Of a stretch of DNA of 64,000 nt, positions 34,501 to 47,390 are shown in pieces (the stretch's first letter is position 1; each line of letters begins with the position of its first letter). The notes under the pieces are model-generated. The model did no database searches. It saw nothing but the letters and a program-made list of their open reading frames with translations, and was not told the DNA's origin. Source of the DNA: Enoplolaimus lenunculus (lineage: Eukaryota > Nematoda > Enoplea > Enoplida > Thoracostomopsidae). Location: positions 1-64,000 of the forward strand of contig JASANG010000835.1 in NCBI GenBank assembly GCA_030248215.1, written 5' to 3'. The position numbers were made by a program, and so were the translations under genes.

Positions 34501-37500
34501 AGCTCCTTAAATCTCTAGTGTAGCAAACGTAAGTACACGTTCTCTAGTGTTAGTCATCAAAACGCTATTTTACCATCAATGTAAACTCTGAAGCTTCTAC
34601 TTCCTCAGTCTAAAAGCTCATTTTGTTTCTTTTATTGTTGTTTGTTATTTCAGCTCGACCTCTACGAACACTTGCTTGCCCGAAACCAACACCCGCGTCA
34701 AACATTCGCCTCAGCAGCCAAATTTCTTCCCCTTCAAAACCGGAGTGAGACCAACTTCGACCCACTTCTGTCCGGATTTATACTTCACGATGCAACAAGA
34801 GGCAAACGCTCTATTCGGCTCGAACCACTGTACGTCCTGTGTAAATGTATCAACCCACGTGAGCGAGAGTGTATCCCACTCCGTGATCCGTACGAAACCG
34901 AATTTAACAAATGTCTTTGTTTTCAAGAAATTCAATCCGGAACGGTATGGCCTTGTTATCAAGCGGCAGCATGGGCCAGAAGGAATTGTACTGCGTGTAG
35001 TTATAGTGGCGCATGCCGGTATCCACATTTCACGCCGAAAGGTAAACCATGAGGGAGTCCCGGCATAGTCAACAGCATTATTGAACTATAACCTAAAACA
35101 ATTTCTAGGTCTAAATGTAAGTTTACATTTAGCGTTGAATTTACGGCTAAATACAGCTTCAATCTATTATGACCGTAATTTTTAATACCGTTTCTTACGC
35201 TTTAACTGTGAGAGAATTTCCGTTAACATTATCTGTATAATAAATACTTTTTTAGTCTGACATTTATTTTAAGCTAGGATTTTCACCCCGGAACAATTTG
35301 ATTGGCGGCATGTACCATCAACGTTCGGCTAAAGGAGGTTGATTATTCGTCAATAGGAGAATGCTCTCACAGAGATTGTCATTAACCACTCTCATTGTAT
35401 TTGTATTAAAGTGCACGTGCAGTATGAAGTCAATAGCTCACAATATGCTCTAAAAGTAAAAGGGTCAAGGTTGATTTTTTCAGATACCTCAAAGCTAATC
35501 CCATGTCTATGTCAAAACATTTCAAATTCGTGCATTATTGACCGGTTCGATCCGATTCCATGGTTCCATCCTTTCCAGTATGAAACGCGAAAACCTTCAG
35601 TGACCACAACAACACCGGCATCAACCACAACCACTCCGGATCCAGAAGTGCTCAGTGCAATGGGAGCAACAGTAAGCAACGAGAGCATCAATCACATTTT
35701 CCACAATAACTTGCGTACACTATGTCACACCATTTTTAGTTGTTTTGTGCTGGTTGCAGGGGCCGAGTTTACGCCTCTCGAGGCCCCATTTGCGCTGACC
35801 ACCGGGGGCGTCATGTGATCGGCGCGAATGTTTTGTGATTTATTGAAACCGATGTGCCGTTTACAGCGCCCTTTCGACGACATAAAATGAGACATTGCTA
35901 AATTTATTTTATAGAATTTGCGCACCACTACAAATACAATGATTTTTACGGCAGAACAGAGGCGTGCTTAACGCCGACCGAATCTCTCCGATCGGAAGCA
36001 GTCCATAAGGGACAGGCATTGGAAGACAAAGTTAACTTTAAAAACTACATTGGAACCATGTCAAACGTTTTTTGGAGTTGAATAAAAAAGGCGCCGAATT
36101 TTGCTGGCTTCGCTGGGGAAAATTTTGGATATGGACACCATCGAAGAATATTCTTGGAACAAGTCAAGATCACTAACGTGGTCCATAAGAAAGCTATTTT
36201 TAATCTTAAGGGCCCCTCTGTTTTGTTTTTAGAGCTGATCCAGACAACTCTAAACACGGCCTTGTGGCAGGTGGTATTAAAATGACCAGTTCTTGGACTA
36301 ATTTTTACCACTTAATTTATTTCAATATTACCTTTACGCGTTCGGACTGAGGCCCTCAATGAGGCGAAGTCCAGCTCCTGAGGGGAAGAGGGGACCAGCC
36401 GTGGGACTTTATGGTTGAAAGATTACGAGACATGAGCAAATCTGCTTATCGACAAGTGCAGAAGGTGCAAAATTATTTTTAGGACATGACCGACGACATT
36501 GCAATAACAACAATGGCAAAAGAGAACATCGTATTCGCTACTGGATCGCTGCCTCCTGCAACTCGTGTTAATTTGTCGTACACCAAGAGTGAATTTGTTA
36601 TAAAATGCTCGTTTAACGGCCAGGAGTGCAATATTCAAAAGTAAATCATTCAAGAAAGGCAGCTACTACGAAGTAAATGCAGCACCATAATACTGTAGGC
36701 GAGAAAGGGTTAAAAACCAGCATACTTTTGTGTTTGTATAAATTATTTTAATTAGTAGTTAACAAGTATATATGCAAAATCAATTTAACGCCGTGAGGCA
36801 ATTTTTGATAAAAAATATTTTAGCGTGCCGCGCGGCGGTGTACAGTGAAGGCCGGCTGCGCGCGGAGAATTTAGCGCAACCGCTTAGTCTATTTGTCACA
36901 ACAAGAATTTAGATATTAATCAGAAACAAATTTGTGCAAGTCACTGGATGGTGTGTCAAAGACCGTTTGCTGCTTCTTTTTGGCTACGTTGTTTGACCAG
37001 TGAACTACTGGTAATCTATACGTTTTGCGTTCGAACCACCATCAAAACGGAAAGACAATTTTCGTGAAAGGTTTGTTCTATGTTACGCCGTGGATATTCT
37101 TGTCAGAAATTTGTCATCGTCGCAGCGTTTTCACTTGTGTTTTTGTATATTTTAGAGATTTCGAACTGCATTTGGATCCGATTTTTGGCAACTGTTACAT
37201 ATTCAATTATAATCATTCAATAGTCAAATACAACAGTCGTGCTGGACCAATGTATGGTAAGTTGACTTTGCCGCCTTTGAATTAAAGTGATGTTAACACA
37301 ATTTTTATCACCTACTAAGCCGCAATTAGGAGCATTTCAAACCCAACGGACAGTTTAAACCTAATAGCACGGGCATAGCGAGGATTTCGGCTTGGTGGAT
37401 GGCTACATCAAAGGTACAGCTTTGCAAAGTTTTCACCTGAAATCAGCTGGTTATTTTTAACGCAGATTTGTTACCAAAGTTAATTTTTTTGAGAATCATT

Positions 37501-40500
37501 ACAGAGGTTATGGTGCCCTTGACCTTTTCTGGCACGCCTTTGTCTCCTTATATTTGCAAACACTGGAAGAACGAAGCAAGCCATCCAGCCGTATGTCACC
37601 GAACAGGGATTAAAAACAAAATTGTGTGTTAAAATTGAGCACTAAAATCTTCACTAGTTCATTGATTTACATAGCACAAGCCCCCCATCAGAAGTTTCTA
37701 GATCGGATAGTGCTTAACAAACCTTTTTGGCGTTAACTAGAAACCTTCTTGTTCGCTTATTAACAACGACAGATTAACATAACCAGGGTCTTGTACAAAT
37801 GGGCATAAGGGGGATATATTCCCAGACTGGAGACTCAAAAAATTCAACTTTTAGGCTGCAGAACAAGGTATAGAGGTCAAAAGTTTTTCTTGCTCGCTAC
37901 GCTCTCTGGCTACACCTATGGCTAGAACTCATGCCCAACTGGAAAGTTTTGAACCTGATTAGAAATTTAAGAAATAAAATTTTTTAAATATTCACATTCA
38001 GCAACAGATTTAGAATTTTTCCGCGGTGAATGAATACATTTTTGTAAGCTAAAATTTAATAAGTTTGCAGGCATGCGTTTATTGTTGAACGTAAATCAAT
38101 CCGACTATTTGGCGACTACAGAAATGGCCGGTGTCCGAATTAATGTTCATGATCAAAGTCAAGATACCTTCCCAGATACATTCGGATACAGTGCACCTGC
38201 AGGATTTGTGTCGTCGTTTGGACTTAAATCGGTATGTTTCCCGCACATAACGTTTCGGTGCGAAATTCTAAGGAGTCTAAAGCCGTTTTTAAACTTTGCA
38301 AATAATTTTTTCTTCCAACAATTTTTCTATCACCAAGCAATAGAGTTTGTGAAACAAACGAACAAAAATATCTGCAAATAAGGAAATTTGACACAATGGT
38401 TGATAAGTTAGTTCTAAGAATGTTTATTTAATAACAGACCTGCTGTACTGGTTCGATAGTTACACACGTGTCACCGTGACCAAATATTTGAATGTGGTTT
38501 TAGAACTTGTAAGTTAAAAAGTTAATGTGTTCTGTCTACCCACGGTTTTTAAACCTACGTACGATCGTTAACGGTTCGATTGAGCTACAATACCGCCAAT
38601 GTTGAATGGGTTTCTACTTAAGTTTTTATTAAAATTTGTTTAGAATCAAAGGTTTGAAACTAATTCAAAGTTTTTCGTTCTAGAATTTTAACATAATTCT
38701 AAGTTAATGACTCTTTTGCCAAAATTTTTCTATCAACGTGACGTATGCATTTTTAAGCATGTTCTTGAACGACTATCAGAACCGTATGGAAAATGTGTTC
38801 AAGACGGCAAGAACATTGATTACATATATTCCCATCGATATTCTACGGAAGTAAATCTTAGTATGTATATATAGTGGAGCATATTGGGCGAATGCACTGT
38901 GGAGCATATTACTCGCATGCAATAAGGCGGCAAATAAGACATGACATATACACCAAAATTTCTAAATGGGTATAAAATAATCGCTTTTACTGACTGTCCA
39001 ATATAAGTCGATACCACGCCTTCATAAAGTCAAAATTGTCTTTCTGTGGTTGGGTGTAGATATAGTTTTCCGAAATGAAATCCTCTGGCTATATTTTTGT
39101 AGAATTAATTTTTAAAATGTTTGTGTAGAATTAAATTTTAAAATTTCCAATATTCCGCTGAAACAATAATTTATATATTTAGCGGCAGAACTCATATTCA
39201 CCCAAGCAGCTGAGAGGCTCTCAAACGCGTTTAGGAGGTAGCGCACTATAAGCCCTTATGCTCTAGCTATGCCTTGCTCACGAAATAGAGCATTTAGTGT
39301 CGGAAACATGAGCTTAGCTAGTCCTTCTATGAGCTTGAATAAAACGAACTGACTTTATGCTGGTTTGAATATGCTTCTGTATACGTCCTTCACCAAACTG
39401 ATATTCAAGCAAATAACTAGTTCGTAATTTCCTTGGGCTAATATGTTCAGCAAATAATTTATCTTAGGCCAAGTTGCAATTGAGTGATTTACACGAAATA
39501 AAATGAACTAAAACCAAATCTGATTGATTGTAGTTCGCGCGAACTGTCCTAAGCAAACGGCTATTATATACAAATAGCATAATGGCCTACGAGATATATA
39601 TAGTGGTTTTGTACTGTTAATAGGGCTGTTTTCGGAGTTGCTTTCAAAAGATAATTTTGCAAAATTGCGGATGTGGCGATCCAAGATTTCCTGTTCCACC
39701 CGGCTTGTTTCCATGCGCCGCTGAAGATATATACGAAAGTAAGTTAGACAAAAATTGCTGGGCTGAAATATCAGCATTCATATCGGGACACAATGTGATC
39801 AATCGAGCGGCGGATCAAAGATAAGACATAGGTTAGAACAATCGGGTTCCCCACTTTTTAAAATTACTTTAATAAGGTAATAAATATGCAGGATAGTAAG
39901 TAAGTTGATTTGTTCTGCTAGATCGAGCGCTCGTAGACAGGATTTTAAAGCGGCAAGCGTCTGGGAAGGAAAATGGGTGTAGAAACACTTTGTGGTGTAT
40001 GCCAGTGGCGGATCCAGGATCTCAAAACGGGGGCCAAAATTTCACAGGTAATAAACTTACTTTTAACCCACACTCAAACCACGAACTATTGTCACAAAAT
40101 TGCTATATAATTTTTGTCGAGATGCTGTTGGGGGGCACGGCCGGGGTGGCCCCCCATGGATCCGCCGTTGGGTGTATCATAAATTAAGCAGATTGTTTTT
40201 GTTTTTTGTTTATAGGGAACTGTGTCCGGAACATAACAGATAACATTGGCAAATACTATCAAATTCAAGGCAATTGTCAGTGCGTGCAGCCTTGCATGTA
40301 AGCATTTGCGTTCAGCTTTATTGCATTTTGGGTTCTTGTATACTGTTCAACTGTATTTATTAAAATGAGAGCTTAGGCGTATGCTCAGACTTAGGCATAC
40401 GCTCACGAAAGCTCAAATGCAACGGCTTGCGCTTATGATTAAAGCTTTTTAAACCAATCTCTTAGCCTGACCCTGAACCTGGGTTTAAGTTTACGGTTGT

Positions 40501-43500
40501 GGCGGGTTAGATGTACAAGATTCACATTTTGTAATCATTATTTGCTCGGCACTCGTGTTTTTCATCATGCTATTTTGAGGGGCCTCAAGGCAAATCGACC
40601 TCATGGCGCTGTTAGATCGTGATCTGCTTCCAGTTGTAAATACACCAGCAATATATTTTCTTAATGTTCTGCATTTAGAATGTACTCTATGAGCTTTTAG
40701 TAAATAAAATTGTTGAATACATTCTACTGATTTGACAGAGTTAGTGATGGATTATATACCTAAACACAACTCCCTTGCGTTTGCTGCGTAAATTAACTTT
40801 ATTTTTAATTGTTTTTTTCAGGGAATTCATATTTCAAGTCAGTTATTCGGCAGCAACATGGCCATCTGTGAAGCATCAGGTAAGTATCTTCCGAATTTTG
40901 TTGAGTTTTAAATACCACAGTAGGGGCAGAGTGAAATTATGCTTAGGCTTAGGTTTAGACGTTGTGTCGAGACGTTCCCAGAATATTTGCTAACTTTAGA
41001 GAAGGTTGAGAAAAAAGGATATAAAAAAATTAACTTGTTTCGCTCGCTACACTGTTTCGGATTAATGCATGTTTACTATTTCTCCATAGGTTCTTGGCAT
41101 ATAATGGCTGAATTAATCAAATTGGCCTACGCTTAGCCGTTAGTTTAGCTGCAGTTAGCACCGGCGTAAGAAAATTACCCCTTGTATCAAACTAATAGTG
41201 GTGTAAGAGTGCATCCAAGCATGCACGTTCGGAATCTTATTGTCAGCCCCGAGATGAAATCTTATGTGTATTTCCGCTGGTTTTAGTCTTATAGTGTCCA
41301 TATTCTAAAATGTGCCTAAGATTTATCAGCAGTGGTGAACCGATTTCGTTGTAAAACTAATTGCAACAAATGAACGATGCTGAAAATCTAGTACACTTTT
41401 GCACTTGGATTAATCTTCTTTTATTTGCATTTTCACAGCAGGAGATACTACAGTTCACTTGTTTTAAGATCTGTTAGTAGCAGGTAATGATTTTAGGCTT
41501 AGGATTAGCAGTTATATTCTAGAACGTGAAAAACAACTATTTGCATTTTTTGTTTATTTTAAATTTTTACAATTATTTTAGGTCGGAACTTGCGATTTTA
41601 TCAAAGACAACACAACTACTTGCATTGATTACTATCGGTATGTTCCCAAAAGCTTTTATTGCATGGTACAATAATTGGGATATATATTTCCATTCTTCCT
41701 GGATGAGCTTGTGGTTTAAAATGTATGATATTAAAAAGAGTATATGCGCGAGCATAAAACATTTGCTTGAAGAGAATTCAAAATTGTATTGTTTTGGTTA
41801 CAATGGATTTTTTGTAATTTTTTTAGCAAAAACACGGCATTTGTCGAAATCTACTATGAACAATTGAACTACGAGTCACTTCGTGAGAAAGAAGCGTATG
41901 GGGTATGATATTCGGCATTTAGTCCCTTTAATAACCTTTCTTAAATTAGCTCATGGATTACCACCGGTTCTGTTGTTTTATCAACCAAAAAGAAGCGTAT
42001 GGGGTATGATATTCGGCATTTAGTGCCTTTAATAACCTTTCTTAAATTAGCTCATGGATTACCACCGGTTCTGTTGTTTTATCAACCAAAAAGAAGCGTA
42101 TGGGGTATGATATTCGGCATTTAGTCCCTTTAATAACCTTTCTTAAATTAGCTCATTGATTACCACCGGTTCTGTTGTTTTATCAACCAAAAAGAAGCGT
42201 ATGGGGTATGATATTCGGCATTTAGTGCCTTTAATAACCTTTCTTAAATTAGCTCATTGATTACCACCGGTTCTGTTGTTTTATCAACCAAAAAGAAGCG
42301 TATGGGGTATGATATTCGGCATTTAGTGCCTTTAATAACCTTTCTTAAATTAGCTCATTGATTACCACCGGTTCTGTTGTTTTATCAACCAAAAAGAAGC
42401 GTATGGGGTATGATATTCGGCATTTAGTCCCTTTAATAACCTTTCTTAAATTAGCTCATTGATTACCACCGGTTCTGTTGTTTTATCAACCAAAAAGAAG
42501 CGTATGGGGTATGATATTCGGCATTTAGTGCCTTTAATAACCTTTCTTAAATTAGCTCATGGATTACCACCGGTTCTGTTGTTTTATCAACCAAAAACCT
42601 ATAATTTCCTCAAAACAATAGGTTTTATTAGTGGAACAGTGGCAGTGTTTATGAACAACCTGTCCTCATTTTGTCAAATGTCGCACCTTTCAGACCCGTA
42701 GCCGGAGGGATCAGGCAGGCTTAGCACCCACTGGCAAGTTTAAGCCCCCCTAGTAACCCAGTATTCGAGTCTACATCTGCTTAGCACACCACCATTTAAA
42801 ATTTTCGAGCATTGCAGGTACTTATAGGTGTAGCAGAGGTGTAAGTGGGTAAAGATTTTTCACACGCGCTGCGCTTTACCCGCGGAAATTGTATTTTTTA
42901 CATACCCGCCGCGCAAAGTTCATGTACCGTTAACCGCCTTTACCGGCCCTTATTTTTTCTTCTGCGTTCAATACTATTGTGCAATTTTACAGTGCATTAA
43001 ATGGTACTCGATACTTATTTTTCACTCGTACAGTAAAATGTAAAAATAGTTTATAAAGTTGAAGTTTTTGTAACTACGTTATCTGGTTTCAAGTGTCTTA
43101 TGAAAATTTTAGCAGGTAAAGATTAACAAATTTTACCTGCGCTTTGAAATTCTTTGCCCGCAGGTATACCCGCGTTAAAATTTTTTACACTTACCCGAAG
43201 GTATGAACCGACTGGCCGGCCAAAGGTATTGGCGTGCCTGTGCAGGCAGGCTGACCAGTTGCCTGCCAGCTGGCTGGCCAGTAATTGTTTATCACATAAA
43301 AAGCTAAAAACGTTGCGACATCATTCGTTGGATAATTTTAATACTTACATTCGATTTTGAAACTTTTTGCTGAAATCTGAAATGTTGCATACTGCTATCA
43401 TTATGGTAAATCTTAAGATTGAGTTTACCAGTTGCAACTATTTTGGTTGCAGTTGCATTCCAGACACCTCGTGTGATGAGATAAAACGATTCGGATGATC

Positions 43501-44893
43501 AGAGTTCTATTGCCTTCTAGCAAAATACAGTGAAATCTTTCATTGGAGTATATAAATATTTTTTGACAATAACATAGGACATAATAAAATCGAATTAAAT
43601 CATATCAGATTTTTCACCGATCAAGGATGATTTTGAAAAATAAAAATTTTATAGCTAGTTTCAATTTAATTGAAGTTAGTTTAGGTTTAATTTTTTACTG
43701 TTTGGCTTTGTTATTGTATACAAATAAAGTAACTAGGCTACCATGCACCCTAAAACCTTTCAATTTCAAGAGACCCTAAGCAGGACGGAAGGGGAGTGCC
43801 GCGCTCAATCCCCACCCGCTTAACGATTCTCGCACTAACATCGCCGAAAACACAGCTATATAATTTATTATAAATTTTACCAGTTCCAGTAAAAGAATTA
43901 TAATCCCAAATGGGGGAAGTTGATACCTGAAACGCCCCCTGGCTATTACCCTGCTCATTGTGTATGAATTTATACGCAAGCAGGCGTGGTTTGATCACCA
44001 GTTTGCATACGCTGCACTCCAGCTTGTTGTTGTCCCGGGACAGCGAGGAGGCTGGCAGCGTAACATGGGCCAATATTTTGATCATTAGGCGTTTCGTCGT
44101 ATTAATTGTTTAAAAAGACTGATCGGGAATATTTTGCATGGATGATTTAGTATATATAGATATTACGAAACAGTGGGGTAAACTGTCATCGATCAAAGCT
44201 TATGGGATAGTACTGAATTTGTTCTTCGTTACAGTATATTTCACAACGAAGTCTCGTTTCTTGTTGAATTACTAAACCTAAAACGATTGGTATAGCTTCT
44301 AAACAGGTTACGATATATACCATTATAAAAATGCTTCATAATTTTAAAAAATTGTATGTTGGCCTCCATCCGCCAGTAGAAAAAGTGCAGACAGGATTCT
44401 ATAGGCCGAAAAGTGTAGCTAAAAAAAGCATATTTGATTTCAGATCGAAAGCCTTCTGTCAGATCTGGGCGGCAATATTGGGCTATGGATTGGATTTTCA
44501 ATCATTACCGTTATTGAATTTTTTATTTTATTCGGCGAAATATTTTTCTATTTTCTCGGCGACCAACCAGTTGTGTCAAACCGGAGGCGTAAGAAATCTT
44601 CAAGGAGTTTGACCCTGCTTCAACAGGAGGCTAACCGGAGTGCGCTACTTGCTAACAGCATATCATCTGTTGGTGCTACAAAAAGACAAACGTGTCTAGT
44701 TTATAAGGGCAACCCTACTACTCAATGTACCTTGGTCCCGAGATTATCTACTGCCCGTGTGGGGCTCCCTTCTGCTCTTTCCCAAAGGCCTTTTGCAAAG
44801 CCCCAAGACCAGTTGCAAAGTTCAGGCGGCGTGCGAGAAGAAGAACGAATGTTGGCAGCGAATTTGGCAAATTCTGAAGCATCCACTGTGTGA
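31562..44893 (+). CDS. Degenerin, DEG/ENaC sodium channel subunit
   Basis: Exons: 31562-31697, 32542-33429, 34003-34101, 34654-35041, 35484-35671, 36483-36640, 37156-37256, 38071-38231, 38758-38850, 39624-39738, 40216-40297, 40822-40879, 41582-41637, 41827-41902, 44444-44893. All introns are GT-AG and phases join without a break: 1,015 residues. Residues 1-280 are disordered, with an Asn8-Asp5 run. The HG gating motif is at about 292-293, span 1 at 307-326, then [13 protein letters not shown]. The Cys-rich extracellular domain includes [39 protein letters not shown]...[11 protein letters not shown] and [11 protein letters not shown]. Span 2 is at 877-898 with the GxS selectivity motif (GFS, 883-885), then a 110-residue tail. 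These motifs match nematode MEC-4/DEG-1/UNC-8 subunits: trimeric, amiloride-sensitive sodium channels of the plasma membrane, often mechanosensory. The N-terminus is several times longer than usual, and the start codon is not fixed: the first exon opens with one base of a split codon, so at least one more 5' exon is expected. Confidence 0.93.
32824..32868 (+). repeat. AAC/GAC microsatellite in coding exon
   Basis: Trinucleotide runs of AAC then GAC inside the large degenerin exon encode eight Asn followed by five Asp. Runs of this kind are prone to length change, so the cytoplasmic tail may vary in length between individuals. Confidence 0.7.
40001..40170. mobile_element. MITE with GGCGGATCCA inverted ends
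   Basis: Inverted ends CCAGTGGCGGATCCA and CCAACGGCGGATCCA, flanked by GGTGTAT on both sides (39994-40000 and 40171-40177), a 7-bp duplication. It lies in degenerin intron 10, 45 bp before the next exon, yet spares the acceptor. Related GGATCCAG ends occur near 16490, 16725-16935 and 45985. Confidence 0.75.
41889..42597 (+). repeat. 101-bp minisatellite, seven copies
   Basis: Seven units of exactly 101 bp run from the 3' end of degenerin exon 14 into its intron. Each unit begins with AAGAAGCGTATGGG|GTATGA, the last exonic bases plus the 5' splice site, so candidate donors recur at 41903, 42004, 42105, 42206, 42307, 42408 and 42509. Only two sites vary by eye: AGT(C/G)CCTTT and CTCAT(G/T)GATT. 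By the first site, copies 1, 3 and 6 have C; by the second, copies 1, 2 and 7 have G. Near-identity points to recent expansion. Confidence 0.95.
42832..43202 (+). repeat. CCCGCGGGTAAA dispersed repeat, copy B
   Basis: Aligns end to end with 872-1222 in the same orientation, opening with GCAGAGGTGTAAGTGGGTAA and ending near a CGCGGGTATACC-like block. It sits in degenerin intron 14, after the minisatellite. Confidence 0.75.
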
Positions 44894-44981
44894 ACTATAA
44901 AAACATTTTTTGAAGAAAGCGTGATAGATAGCACGAATACAAAATGAAATCAACAGATTTTCAGTAGAGTATAAACTGTGT

Positions 44982-45638
44982 ACTATAATGACCCGAATAA
45001 GAGAGGACTTACATTTATCTGGCCTCTCCAGAGGGTATCCCCCTGTTAACCCTTTCTCACATGAATATTTTCTATTTCCCCTGAAACCTACTTTTTTGCT
45101 AGGTTTCGAACTCCAGTGATTGGATTGGGAGGCGAATAACATCACCACTCAGCTATAGGAGCTTGACGCTCGAGCCCGAGGGGGCTCTCACGTCTTGTGG
45201 TTATTAAGTACTATGTATACGTGTTGCTATTGTTAAACACGGTGCGATATATACTATTTAACGTATATATATACACTGCGCTGAGTTGCCTACAGGCAAC
45301 TCAATGTGAGAAGAGGTTAAGTATTCGGTTACGGACTGTGATTTATTTTATTGCAACTATCCGTTGAATTAAACGTATATTTGTCTTGTGTCAATAGCTT
45401 GAGCGATAATGCAAGGTTATACTTAGGAATGTACTCTCAAAGCATATTGGTACGCTTTAGAGTTTTGAACTCATCTTTATTTGGTCCTGGAGTCATTTAT
45501 GCGCTACAATTAGGGATAATTGACATTTACGGACTCTAAATAGTGTTTATACAGGCTCATAGTAGGGAAAACGAACTCCTATTGATTCGGACTCAAAATG
45601 GGAATTCTCTCTTATTACCCCCTCTTATTCGGTTCACT
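44982..45638. mobile_element. ACTGYAGTGA-family MITE split by TTAA element
   Basis: The left end ACTATAATGACCCGAATAAG and right end CTCTTATTCGGTTCACT match the family at 12758-13203, in inverted internal order. The inner block CCAGAGGGTATCCCCCTGTT is separated from its normal continuation TATTCGGTTACGGACTG by 45050-45316. The insertion is therefore younger than this copy. Confidence 0.7.
45050..45316 (-). mobile_element. TTAA-flanked element with tRNA-like unit, reverse
   Basis: TTAA at 45046-45049 and 45317-45320; inverted ends CCCTTTCTCACAT and ATGTGAGAAGAGG; 267 bp. On the minus strand it carries TAGCTGAGTGGT (A-box-like, about 45164-45153) and GGAGTTCGAAAC (B-box-like, about 45114-45103), with the CTCGGGCTCGAGCG block upstream as in the copy at 5800-6062. 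A CAACTCAG/GAGTTGCCT inverted pair lies near its right end. Confidence 0.75.
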
Positions 45639-45744
45639 TAATTTGTAACAAATTTTGAACTTAAAAATAAACGAATTTCCGGTATTTCTGTAACGGAAAC
45701 GGATATCCGGTTACACCATGGATTTATTATACAACTGCGTCAAT

Positions 45745-47390
45745 AGTGCTGGGCATTCAGTTTAGAAGATTGCTACTGGCTAATAAATGATTGCGTTGGT
45801 CACCAAAGATTGAGCTGATTTGGTTTGTTTCCCAATTCTATCGAACGGCACCCTTCTCTCGAACTATATACACATGAGCCGTTTTACGTCCCAAGAATAA
45901 AGAACCACATTGAAATAACCTTACTGACGCTTAATTGTACAAACATCACCCATATATACTTTTTGTGGTGCCCCGGTTTTAGCGGCGGATCCAGAACTTT
46001 CTGACGGGAGGCTGGCTCGTAAATCTTTCGAAAAGCAATTTTTCACCAAAAATTTTTTGAGGAGGAATATTGTAATGTAGGAGCCATGGCCATGTATTTT
46101 GTTTACAGAAAACCTTTCTAAGGGGGAAAATTGTAAGGTAAAATGACCACCTTATCATTTTATCACAAAAAATTTCTGACGAGGGGCGTACACCCGCCAG
46201 CCCCCCTCTGTATACGCTAGCTCCCGCCTTCTCACTAGACCGAAATAGGCAAGGCTTAAATTTTACACCATTTTTTCCTTGGGCTTAATAGGCTTAGCTT
46301 TGTTTTAGACATGTGTTTTTACGCTGAGCAGGCTTAAACGTAGGAATATATATGTTTTGTTTGTAACACTGCTAAAAGTAATATTTGTCTATATTTTTAT
46401 TGCCCGCTCTAGTCTTTATATATCTGTACGTAATGCTGATTTGGCTCCTCATAACTTCCCCTGATAATTTTAATTAAGTTTCAATCTTATAAACCTTGAA
46501 TACTTTCACTTTTTGTGATCTTTATATGGTCTAAAGCGGAGCAGCACTAAAAATGTATTTTCAACATTCAGAAATCTTTATTTTTTCATGTAACCTCAAT
46601 TTTCGTTTCTCAAGCACTTGTTTTACCTTGTTACTCTAAGAGAAGTCTCCTGACCCACAAGGTTATTGCTATGAGCGTAAAACGTACAGTTCTATAACAG
46701 TTACTTATTATTGCAAGTGCTTCAGTAGGTAGTGCTGGGTATTCGGTTTAGAAGATTGCTACTTAGTAATAAATATTACTTGCGTTGGTCACCTGAAATT
46801 AAGTTGATTTGGTTTTGTCTCTGATTCTATCGAATGTCACCCTTCTCTCGTGCGATATATACATGAGTCGTTTTACGTGCCAAGACGAAAGAACCCCATT
46901 AAAATTTACTTACGTTACATCGTACAAACGTCAATCCGTGTTATTTTTAGTGGTGCCCTGCTTATACTGGCAGATCCTAAAATTTCTGACGTGGGCAGGC
47001 TCGTAATCTTTTGAAACGCAATTTTTCACCAAACATTTTTCTGAGCGGGTAAAATTGTAAGGTAAGGACCTAACCATTTTTTGCTAAATAACTTTCTGAG
47101 GGAGGACCATTGCAATTTAAAGACCTTATCCTTTTATCACAAAAAATGGCTGAGGGTAAAATTGTAGGGACGTTACCATTTTAACATAAAAACAGTTTTT
47201 ACGGGGCGTACGCCCGCCCGCCAACCTTTGAATCCGCTATTGCCCGTCTCTCTCACTAGACCGAAATAGACAGTGCTCAATTAAATTTTAGACTATTTTT
47301 GCTTGAGCTTAGGCTAAGCTTTGTTTTAGACTTGTGTTTATCCCGCTGTGGAGGCTTAGGAATCTGTGTTGGCTGTTATATTGTTAGATT
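45745..47390 (+). repeat. Local tandem duplication, offset 986 bp
   Basis: 45745-46400 and 46731-47390 align from AGTGCTGGG(C/T)ATTC(A/G)G onward, through the CACCCTTCTCTCG block, the GGCGGATCC-like block and the TTAGGC-like repeat. Identity is moderate with many small indels, so it is not recent. Each copy contains smaller internal repeats of TTTATCACAAAAAATTTCTG type. Confidence 0.8.

Noticed and set aside
39508-39777. Minus-strand open frame of 89 codons with a helical, protein-like C-terminus
   Set aside because: It is the reverse of degenerin exon 39624-39738, which carries conserved Cys motifs on the plus strand.
41891-42597. CRISPR-like regular repeat array
   Set aside because: The units are contiguous 101-bp tandem copies with no unique spacers, in a eukaryotic intron.
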